Assembly: GCF_004346165.1 (NCBI RefSeq) | Contig: NZ_SLZZ01000029.1 | Coordinates: forward strand, 1 to 38,135 | Direction: 5' to 3' | DNA length: 38,135 bases | Origin: Muricomes intestini | Lineage (GTDB): Bacteria > Bacillota > Clostridia > Lachnospirales > Lachnospiraceae | In this document: one piece after another, positions 32,212 through 38,135 of the stretch | How positions within the stretch are numbered: position 1 is the stretch's first letter | How the letters are laid out: every line of letters starts with the position of its first letter | Notes under the pieces: generated by a model | Database searches by the model: none | What the model was told of the DNA's origin: nothing | What the model saw: the letters and a program-made list of their open reading frames with translations, nothing else | Made by a program: the position numbers and the translations under genes

Positions 32212-32262
32212 CCAGCTGATAAAGCTATTGATATTCCATCACCTCCCTCTGAAAAAGAAAAA

Positions 32263-32297
32263 AGCCGATAGTCACTACATTTTCAGTGACATCGGCT
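32263..32297 (-). terminator. Terminator overlapping the 3' end of the Api92-like gene
   Basis: AGCCGAT-GTCACT and AGTGACATCGGCT pair with one bulge; TTTTTTC follows on the minus strand. The stop codon of the upstream gene lies inside the hairpin. Confidence 0.85.
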
Positions 32298-32865
32298 CGT
32301 CTGGACTATGATATTCATATTCGTTGGTTTCTTCATTGTACAGATATCCCTCATCGGCCAAATCCACATCGTGAACCTCAGAGGCCATTTCCAGCGCTTC
32401 CTTGGAACCGCCGGGAGGGATGTCACAGAACATTTCCTCACCATTTTCATATTCTTTTTTTCCTGTGTTATATCCGAAGTCCTCGTCAGCCCACAGATAT
32501 TCAAAAGAGAGATCAGGGTACTGCTCGGCAAGTGTGCGGATCACCGGATCGGCACGGCTCCATGCAGTCTGGAACTCGATATGCTCGCCGTCAAAATCCT
32601 GCGGGGTATATGCGCCATCGTAGCCGTAGCTGTTCCACTTGGTTCCCCAATTGGAAATCGACCAGTCGTACCAGTTGTCTTTGCCGTACTTCTCACGCTC
32701 GGCCATTCCGAGATTTCCACGAAAGATATGCTCAGGCATCGGGATGACCTTGTTGAAGTCAATACTGCCGAGGCCAATCTTATCATCCTTGATGGCCTCG
32801 AACATGGCGCTGACTTGTTCCGAATCGCCGGATACTCTTAAAATATTGGTTAGATGATTTGGCAT
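32275..32865 (-). CDS. Api92/YubB-like ferredoxin-fold protein
   Basis: The 196-residue protein starts MPNHLTNILRVSGD and contains WYDWSISNWGTKWNSY and FEYLWADEDFGYNTG, typical of the Api92/YubB-like proteins carried by phages and plasmids. Function is unknown, with association with anti-defence suspected. Its ATG overlaps the previous stop (TAATG). It ends EPMSLKM, and the tail codons are part of the terminator hairpin. Confidence 0.85.
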   Translation of the reverse strand: MPNHLTNILRVSGDSEQVSAMFEAIKDDKIGLGSIDFNKVIPMPEHIFRGNLGMAEREKYGKDNWYDWSISNWGTKWNSYGYDGAYTPQDFDGEHIEFQTAWSRADPVIRTLAEQYPDLSFEYLWADEDFGYNTGKKEYENGEEMFCDIPPGGSKEALEMASEVHDVDLADEGYLYNEETNEYEYHSPDEPMSLKM

Positions 32866-33383
32866 TAGCGCATTCCTCCCATCGTCATGCCGAAGCCATA
32901 GGACTGGCTACCTTTCAGCTCATCCTCCGGCCTAATAAAGAAGCGGTCGCTGCTATCCCAAAAGCTGACATACAGCTCACCGTCATCCACCTTGATTTCC
33001 CTTTGTTCCAGCCCCTCACCCCAGCCGTCACTAAATTGAGAAGAGAGCCATTCTGTCAGCTCCGCAAGCTCAGAGGCAGAAAGCGCACCTTGGGTTTGCA
33101 CCTCGGTCACGCCCCACAGCTCGCCATTCCATTCCTCCACAGAGGGATTAATGCTGTGTACCTTTCGGATGAGATCGTCATCGAGGTAAACGGCGAGGCC
33201 ACGCTCGCCCTCGCTGGGCAGCTTTTCTTTCTGAATGAGGGCAAGGATTTTGTCCTCATATTTCAAAACCTCACCGGCAGATAAATCCTCCCGATAATTG
33301 TCAAGATCGCCCCATTCGCTCTTCCTGTAGATATGAGGGAAGAGAGGGCTGAATAACCGCAGGGGTTGCAGTTCGTTTTTCAT
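32865..33383 (-). CDS. First gene of the ICE operon, hypothetical with Met-type tail
   Basis: The 172-residue soluble acidic protein starts MKNELQPLRLFSPLFPHIY; the middle includes GLAVYLDDDLIRKVHSI and the end is SYGFGMTMGGMR. I do not recognise a family. AAAGGATGG precedes the ATG. It is the first gene of the minus-strand series, after three tandem hairpins, and is likely among the first expressed after entry into a recipient. Confidence 0.7.
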   Translation of the reverse strand: MKNELQPLRLFSPLFPHIYRKSEWGDLDNYREDLSAGEVLKYEDKILALIQKEKLPSEGERGLAVYLDDDLIRKVHSINPSVEEWNGELWGVTEVQTQGALSASELAELTEWLSSQFSDGWGEGLEQREIKVDDGELYVSFWDSSDRFFIRPEDELKGSQSYGFGMTMGGMR

Positions 33384-33422
33384 GGTGCATCCATCCTTTC
33401 ATTTTAATTTTGGGCGAAAAAA

Positions 33423-33462
33423 AAGCGGATGTGTTTTTCAGTTACGAAGAACACATCCGCTT
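33423..33462 (-). terminator. Terminator hairpin just upstream of the first ICE gene
   Basis: AAGCGGATGTGTT and AACACATCCGCTT form a perfect 13-bp stem; eight T follow on the minus strand. It would block read-through from the tRNA side, or act as a conditional attenuator of the ICE operon. Confidence 0.85.
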
Positions 33463-33531
33463 CAAAATTGCCCTGTAGGGTATTGGCTTTATTTAATTGT
33501 AACCGGACTGATTCCGGCCTAAAACAAGAAA

Positions 33532-33561
33532 CACCCCGCTTTCTTGTTAAAAAGCAGGGTG
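33532..33561 (-). terminator. Second terminator-like hairpin
   Basis: CACCCCGCTTT and AAAGCAGGGTG pair over 11 bp with one G-T; TTTCTTGTTTT follows on the minus strand. Confidence 0.75.
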
Positions 33562-33573
33562 CATCTATGAAAA

Positions 33574-33608
33574 ACGAGGGTCTTGAATTTTTCATTCAAA
33601 ACCCTCGT
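33574..33608 (-). terminator. Terminator of tRNA-Ser
   Basis: ACGAGGGTCTTGAAT and ATTCAAAACCCTCGT form a near-perfect stem followed by TTTTTC on the minus strand, 60 bases after the tRNA 3' end. Confidence 0.85.
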
Positions 33609-33666
33609 CAGGCCGCATAAACACTGGCTTTTTCAGCCCTGCATCTATTTTGACCTAATCTTCTGA

Positions 33667-33757
33667 CGGAGACGGTGGGATTCGAACCCACGGGCCGGTT
33701 CATCACCGGCCAAACGATTTCGAGTCGTTCTCGTTATGACCACTTCGATACGTCTCC
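33667..33757 (-). tRNA. tRNA-Ser(CGA)
   Basis: Acceptor arms GGAGACG and CGTCTCC, D arm, anticodon stem AACGA/TCGTT with loop CTCGAAA (anticodon CGA at 33720-33722), a long variable arm (GGCCGG/CCGGCC) typical of class II tRNAs, and the GGTTCGAATCC T arm. It reads UCG. The CCA end is not encoded. The 3' end points toward the ICE, a usual site for integration. Confidence 0.95.
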
Positions 33758-33881
33758 AGTTAATTCATATGCAAAATCTTGCATACCAAGGTATTGTATC
33801 AAATTTTAATGACAAAAACCAGCATTTTTTGCAGAAATAAAAGCGTTTTGTTTAAAACATTTCTAAATAAATAAAAAGACA

Positions 33882-33919
33882 AATCCTATACCCATTACAT
33901 CAAAGTGGTGGGTATAGGA
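33882..33919 (-). terminator. Terminator of the ABC transporter operon
   Basis: AATCCTATACCCA and TGGGTATAGGA form an 11-bp stem; after it the minus strand reads TTTGTCTTTTTA. It lies about 75 bases after the permease stop. Confidence 0.75.
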
Positions 33920-33992
33920 CTTTTATCATCTATATTTTTTCTAAATTACATAGCATGCTATGATTATTTCCGCTATGTTTCGACATTAACTG

Positions 33993-36020
33993 TCAGTTTA
34001 ATTTTGCATGACAATCTATTTTTATAATAGAATTGGTAGTTTCTTCATTTACTTCAGCCTCGGCATCTATCGAATAATCCAGCGGAGATATGAGTGTCTG
34101 CACATCAAATTTCTGTGGCACCAGTCTATTATCCCACTTTTCAATGTCTTCTTTTTCATCATAAATTTGTACAATTGTTCCCCCGCTTGTACCAGGTGCC
34201 GTGCTATGCAGCACATTGTGCACCATTATGGATTCAACAGCATAGTTGGATAGACCCGTATCTATTTTCACTCCATGCTGCCCGAGAAAGGTGCACGTCT
34301 GCCCGAAAAACGGATATATAATCATTCTGGTTGTTCTGCCGCTGATTTGAGACTCTATTTCTATCTCCCCGGAGGGAAGCTGACCTTTCAAATCTTCCAT
34401 CCGAAGCTCTTCAATATCTTCTTTATATTTTGTTATTAAAGTCGCTTTCTCGCTATCTGATAACTTCAGTGCCTTTTGAGAAATCCCGTCCGACCATGTG
34501 AACCCATTATTATTTAAATCATTTACATCTTCAATAGCAGAAACTGGATAGGCTCTTGATTTATATTCTGCTGTATTATATACATTAGAGAATGCATCAA
34601 ATGCCCGGCGGCTGACCGAATATGTTCTGTACCTCTCTTTTCCGCCCTCCATGTGATAACAAACAGTAGCGAAAGTGTAAGAATCCTGACTGCCGGTCTT
34701 TACTATATAGTTCCCCACATCTTCACTTTTCTTTAAGTCCTGAATCCAGTCTTTAGCAGCTTCCATTCCCTCAGAAGAAAAGGTGTATTGTTTCAGACGT
34801 CTGTCTGTTATAAATTTTCCGTCTTCATTCGTATTCTGTATAAACTCAGAATGTCCCATATCAAGGCCATTTACACTGACACCTATCGTTTTCAATGTTT
34901 CTTTCGCCGGAAAGAAGTTGTCATACACAGGTGCATAACCCAGGAATAACACTCCTCCAATGACTGCAGACACTATTTCCGTTATAAGTTGCGGCTTTCT
35001 CCGAAATATCTTTCGTTTAGTATTTTCTACTATCCACTCAAATAAGCAATGTACTCCTACAGCCGTGATTGCACCAACTGCAGCCACAATTATTCCGCAC
35101 AGCAGCCTGCTCTTTTCATTTATATGTGTTACTTCCAGTAAAAAGCCTCCTGCCCACAGCGCAGCAGAAAATGAAATCAAAAACTCTATGCTTCTTTCGG
35201 CCCCGGGCACTGCAAAGACCTTTCCGGTCGCTTCTGTTTTTCTTGTCCTGTTTGCCCATGCAAAAATCAGGAACGGAACTGCAAGCCAAAGAAAAACTGC
35301 CGCTCCATAAAATGTATTAGGTAAGTATGTAAGAATTTTCTCCTTTTCAAACAAGTCGGTGCCCGAGAACTTTCCTGACAAACTTAAAGGCACAAGAACA
35401 ATATTCAATTTCTCAATAACCGGGATTTTATAATAAGTAGCAAAATAACTCTTTATAAATGCCTGGCATATCCCATTTATAAACAGTTGAAAATAGAATA
35501 TCAGTATCCCTGTTACAAGTACCGCGGAATATAGCTTTCCGCATACTACAATTGATACTGCCGCAATATGGTAAAACATAAGAAAAATTGCTGTGAATAT
35601 CAAAATACTTTTTATGCTGTATCCTACCGCATGTAAACGGAATTCCTCATCTATAGTGCTTTGATATATACTGCAGATTATCATAACAATAGACAATGAA
35701 ATTACAAAATGCAGCATTCCATGAAAATACCTGCTCCAAAAAATTGTACTCTTTTTTACTGGAAGACTGTAATAAAAATCTTGTTTTTTCTGCTGAAGAA
35801 GATAAAAGAACTCTGAAAAGGCAATAACTATACCCAGACAGGCGCATATCCGGGAAAGCTCCATACTTCCTATTCCGAAATAAGTATATTCTGTGTCAAG
35901 ACTCAGACGGCTTATGGTCAGACTCCCATAAACCGCAAATGAAATCCATGATACAATTGCTGTTATATGTCCGCGTCCCGCTTCTTTTATCCAGTTATTA
36001 AAGTATTTTACTGACATCAT
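33993..36020 (-). CDS. ABC transporter permease with large extracellular domain (DUF6449-like)
   Basis: The 675-residue protein has about six to eight membrane helices in residues 15-260 and 285-365, then an extracellular C-terminal domain of about 300 residues. From memory, Clostridia proteins of this layout carry DUF6449. It overlaps its ATPase gene by 23 bases. Transport direction and substrate are unknown; the split between membrane and large extracellular part resembles peptide-sensing or bacitracin-type exporters. AT-rich composition marks it as chromosome rather than ICE backbone. Confidence 0.85.
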   Translation of the reverse strand: MMSVKYFNNWIKEAGRGHITAIVSWISFAVYGSLTISRLSLDTEYTYFGIGSMELSRICACLGIVIAFSEFFYLLQQKKQDFYYSLPVKKSTIFWSRYFHGMLHFVISLSIVMIICSIYQSTIDEEFRLHAVGYSIKSILIFTAIFLMFYHIAAVSIVVCGKLYSAVLVTGILIFYFQLFINGICQAFIKSYFATYYKIPVIEKLNIVLVPLSLSGKFSGTDLFEKEKILTYLPNTFYGAAVFLWLAVPFLIFAWANRTRKTEATGKVFAVPGAERSIEFLISFSAALWAGGFLLEVTHINEKSRLLCGIIVAAVGAITAVGVHCLFEWIVENTKRKIFRRKPQLITEIVSAVIGGVLFLGYAPVYDNFFPAKETLKTIGVSVNGLDMGHSEFIQNTNEDGKFITDRRLKQYTFSSEGMEAAKDWIQDLKKSEDVGNYIVKTGSQDSYTFATVCYHMEGGKERYRTYSVSRRAFDAFSNVYNTAEYKSRAYPVSAIEDVNDLNNNGFTWSDGISQKALKLSDSEKATLITKYKEDIEELRMEDLKGQLPSGEIEIESQISGRTTRMIIYPFFGQTCTFLGQHGVKIDTGLSNYAVESIMVHNVLHSTAPGTSGGTIVQIYDEKEDIEKWDNRLVPQKFDVQTLISPLDYSIDAEAEVNEETTNSIIKIDCHAKLN

Positions 36021-36894
36021 ATCCAGTTCCCTCCATTACTGTCATAAACGTTTCTTCCAAGGTCAAGGGGACCTCCCTGGAAAATACAGGATCTGCCAGT
36101 GCAATCCCTTTCATAATTACTTCTATACCTCCTCTGATAATAAGAGTCGTGAAATAGCCATCTCTTTGACAGTGCATAACATCTAACAGGTTTTTCAGGT
36201 AATCTAGGTTTACATGCTCAAATACACACTGGATTTTATGAATATCTGTTGCTCTTCCTTTGAGTTCACCGGCAGTTAAAATCCCTCCTCTATGCAAAAT
36301 TGCGATGTTGTGACAAATATCCTGAAGATCTCTCAGTCTATGTGAGGCGACAATCACAGTAAGTTCTCTTTCCTTCATCTCCTGACGTATAAGATTCTTC
36401 ATTACCTCAGTGATAATAGGATCAAGTCCGTCAAACACCTCATCACAAATCAAATATTTGGTGTTTGAAGACAATGCCAATAGAAGAAAAGCCTGACGTT
36501 TCATCCCTTTTGAAAAAGTTCGAAGCGGACACAGTATGTCAAGGTTCAAAGCACCCGACATATAGTGCACCGCTTCTATATCCAGCTGTGGATACTGGTT
36601 TCTGTAAAACCGGGCCATCTCCTCTATACTTGCATTAGAAAAATAGTACGGACTGTCAGGAAGATAAAAAAAATTCTCCTTACATGTTAAATGAGTATGG
36701 TCTTCTTCATTGTCTATATATATATCGCCCCCATCAGGCTCAAGTATTCCCGCCAGCATACGCAGGAGAGTACTCTTCCCCGCTCCATTTGTTCCAAGCA
36801 GTCCAAACATAACTCCATCAGGAACTGTTATGGACACATGGTTAACTGCGCATATATCCTCAAAATTCTTTGTCAATTCATTAATCTTTATCAT
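35998..36894 (-). CDS. ABC transporter ATP-binding protein
   Basis: The 298-residue ATPase has Walker A GTNGAGKST, a signature TFSKGMKRQ (SKGMK in place of LSGGQ, common in this subfamily), Walker B YLICDEVFDGLDP and an H-loop ASHRLRD. It forms an exporter with the permease encoded next. ATG 36894 follows GGAGG; the extra seven codons to 36915 are rejected. Confidence 0.92.
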   Translation of the reverse strand: MIKINELTKNFEDICAVNHVSITVPDGVMFGLLGTNGAGKSTLLRMLAGILEPDGGDIYIDNEEDHTHLTCKENFFYLPDSPYYFSNASIEEMARFYRNQYPQLDIEAVHYMSGALNLDILCPLRTFSKGMKRQAFLLLALSSNTKYLICDEVFDGLDPIITEVMKNLIRQEMKERELTVIVASHRLRDLQDICHNIAILHRGGILTAGELKGRATDIHKIQCVFEHVNLDYLKNLLDVMHCQRDGYFTTLIIRGGIEVIMKGIALADPVFSREVPLTLEETFMTVMEGTGYDVSKIL

Positions 36895-37013
36895 ACGTGC
36901 CTCCGCACATTGCATTTGTCCTCTGTGTCAGATAAGTTTATCCGTCTCTTATCATAAGCCCGCCGGCAGCATTCGTCAATTACAGATTTATGTCCTTAGC
37001 CTGATACTATACA

Positions 37014-37676
37014 TTACTTCGGAGTGTTCTGTGAAATCATTTTATCATGCAGTGTTTTAACATCCTCCTTTGGAATTTCATAAACATTCCCGTCTGATTT
37101 ATTTATATGTACTGTAACAACCTCAGCCTCACCATAAGGAATTCCGGATTCTATAGTATTTTTCAAAATATCATAATAAATCTCATACACATTATTCTGC
37201 ATTGTCTCATCCGATGGCATTTCTGCACCATTTAGTACATCATTAGAAACTTTCTCAGCGTAAGCTTTTGCCTGCTTCTGGAACTCGCCGTATGTATCCC
37301 CAAAAATCGTGATTGGTTTAATTGATACATCCAATGTAAAATTTCCCTTCTTATCTTCTACAGCCTCTCCTACCGTATATTTCACATTCTTTGATAAAAC
37401 TTCAAATAACTCTCTGAACTTATTTTCCAGCTCATCCGGAAAGTTTAAGGCTTCAAAGCCTTTCATAGTCGTATCCATATTCTTTTCAAAAATCTTCTCT
37501 GCTTCCTCTTTAGATGCACCTGTCAGTTTTATATACTGATCAGTTTTATTCTTATAAGAAACATCAAGTATAGCTTTAGTATATCCGCCCGCATCAAACT
37601 TCTTTATGCAGCCTCCCAGCAGTGTAAGTATCATCGTCATGAGAAGAACGACTGATAACTTTCCTTTTTTGCTCAT
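37014..37676 (-). CDS. DUF5105-like lipoprotein
   Basis: The 220-residue protein has a lipoprotein signal peptide with lipobox LLGGC (Cys23), then a helical and beta mixed domain resembling DUF5105 proteins of Firmicutes. It is surface anchored. AGGAGG precedes the ATG and an extended -10 element lies 78 bases upstream. The ABC operon follows, so it may be a partner, but this is only positional. Confidence 0.85.
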   Translation of the reverse strand: MSKKGKLSVVLLMTMILTLLGGCIKKFDAGGYTKAILDVSYKNKTDQYIKLTGASKEEAEKIFEKNMDTTMKGFEALNFPDELENKFRELFEVLSKNVKYTVGEAVEDKKGNFTLDVSIKPITIFGDTYGEFQKQAKAYAEKVSNDVLNGAEMPSDETMQNNVYEIYYDILKNTIESGIPYGEAEVVTVHINKSDGNVYEIPKEDVKTLHDKMISQNTPK

Positions 37677-37753
37677 AGAACTTCCTCCTCATAAAACTTG
37701 TCAGGGCCGCTATCTGCACCTGCCTTATTATATTTAGACGCAACAACATGATT

Positions 37754-37762
37754 ATTATATCA
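37754..37762 (-). promoter_or_regulatory. Extended -10 promoter of the lipoprotein gene
   Basis: On the minus strand TGATATAAT provides TG plus a consensus TATAAT; no good -35 is seen, which extended -10 promoters tolerate. Confidence 0.55.
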
Positions 37763-37811
37763 TCCCGTATTGGTGAAAAAAGTAAAAAAAAGACAGGCAG
37801 TATAAAAAAAT

Positions 37812-37939
37812 ATTTTCAGAATATGTAACAGTTCAGCCATGCGAATTTCCGACAGCGTAGGCAGGAGAAAGCTTGCTTTCGTATGCATATGCTGCCGAAA
37901 ATTCATATGGCTGAACTGTTACCAGAATATTCTGAAAAT
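37812..37939. repeat. 128-bp imperfect palindromic repeat
   Basis: The outer arms (37812-37840 and 37907-37939) match over 29 bases except for a 4-base insertion in the right arm. Inner arms GAATTTCCGACAGC and GCTGCCGAAAATTC extend the stem with two mismatches, and the tip is GAAAGC-TT-GCTTTC. It encodes no protein and has the form of a REP- or MITE-like dispersed element. Confidence 0.85.
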
Positions 37940-37946
37940 GGCCCGC

Positions 37947-37967
37947 AAAAGGGTCTGACCCCTTTTT
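37947..37967. terminator. Small bidirectional terminator-like hairpin
   Basis: AAAAGGGT and ACCCCTTTT pair around a CTG loop; TTTTTT follows on the plus strand and TTTTGC on the minus strand. Confidence 0.5.
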
Positions 37968-37997
37968 TGTAAAGGTTCGGGACATGCCCGTCATACC

Positions 37998-38022
37998 AAA
38001 AAACGATACCTTAATGGTACCG
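37998..38022 (-). terminator. Terminator of the rRNA operon
   Basis: CGGTACC and GGTATCG form a 7-bp stem with loop ATTAA and are followed by TTTTTT on the minus strand, 83 bases after the 23S 3' end. Confidence 0.85.
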
Positions 38023-38104
38023 TCTTCTTATTCTTTATCCAATTCCATACACCTTCAAAACTACATACAAAGAATCATCCTTCTTATCTCCTATCACCTT
38101 GTCT

Positions 38105-38135
38105 GGTTATGCCCTCGACCTATTAGTAACAGTCA
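38105..38135 (-). rRNA. 23S rRNA, 3' end (partial)
   Basis: The minus strand reads TTACTAATAGGTCGAGGGC followed by ATAACC, the conserved 3' end of 23S rRNA. The gene continues beyond the right edge. No 5S rRNA lies between it and the terminator at 37998-38022. Confidence 0.9.

Larger units (their letters stand above)
1..33665 (-). mobile_element. Integrative conjugative element, right-hand part (left end outside window)
   Basis: A long co-directional minus-strand block holds conjugation genes (VirB4, VirB6-like, PrgI, TrsD, VirB2-like, NlpC/P60), a Tad pilus module and small accessory genes of types common in Firmicutes ICEs. Two plus-strand cargo regions interrupt it. The block ends beside tRNA-Ser(CGA), beyond which base composition falls to an AT-rich chromosomal style. 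Relaxase, coupling protein and integrase are not in the window and are inferred to lie to the left. The exact right boundary is not proven; it lies between the first ICE gene (start 33,383) and the tRNA 3' end (33,667). Confidence 0.85.

Noticed and set aside
33404-33595. 63-codon open frame on the minus strand upstream of the first ICE gene
   Set aside because: It runs through two terminator hairpins and lacks a ribosome binding site; the sequence is explained by the hairpins.
33993-37676. ABC transporter and lipoprotein genes as ICE cargo
   Set aside because: They lie beyond the tRNA, are more AT-rich and adjoin an rRNA operon, so they are more simply chromosomal.

Overview
The window looks like the right-hand part of an integrative conjugative element (ICE) in a Gram-positive, Clostridia-type host, joined on its right to a lower-GC stretch of chromosome. 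I infer a Lachnospiraceae-like gut Firmicute from the ICE gene families (PrgI, TrsD and VirB4 set), AGGAGG ribosome binding sites before most genes, the DUF5105 lipoprotein and ABC genes, and the style of the palindromic repeat beside the rRNA operon. No relaxase, VirD4-type coupling protein or integrase is present, so the element probably continues past the left edge.

Layout. Positions 1 to about 33,660 are the ICE, whose backbone genes all run on the minus strand (right to left). In transcription order: an early block of small accessory and regulatory genes (33.4-28.7 kb: Api92/YubB-like protein, Dam-type methylase, two AbrB-like proteins, YodL-like protein, SpoVG); a Tad/Flp type IV pilus module (28.65-21.8 kb: Flp-like pilin, prepilin peptidase, CpaB, TadZ, TadA, TadB, TadC, two minor pilin-like proteins); surface proteins, including a very tryptophan-rich secreted one (21.7-19.4 kb); then a type IV secretion module (VirB2-like, VirB6-like, PrgI, TrsD, VirB4, NlpC/P60 hydrolase) mixed with an amidoligase and gamma-glutamylcyclotransferase pair, and a ribbon-helix-helix protein near the left end.

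Two plus-strand cargo regions interrupt the transfer genes. A complete arsenic operon (arsR-acr3-arsN1-arsD-arsA-arsC, 7.2-11.8 kb) sits between trsD and virB4. Between the VirB6-like and VirB2-like genes (14.2-18.9 kb) lie stacked cassettes (AraC/GyrI, a 56-aa protein, a monooxygenase-like protein, AraC plus glyoxalase-like protein, a DUF7662-like protein and a DUF5131-like protein). Short remnants of the 3' end of the VirB2-like gene and duplicated leader and terminator segments mark the joints.

The right flank (33.67-38.1 kb) carries tRNA-Ser(CGA), an ABC transporter pair, a lipoprotein, a 128-bp palindromic repeat and the 3' end of a 23S rRNA gene.

Most notable observations: one conjugative element carries both a T4SS and a full Tad pilus set; eight or nine otherwise unrelated accessory proteins share a short Met-rich C-terminal tail (such as FTMRM, FSMRM, MSLKM, PQMGM) that the machinery proteins lack; many intrinsic terminators punctuate the co-directional transfer region, which suggests antitermination; and cassettes have been inserted serially at the VirB2 3' end.
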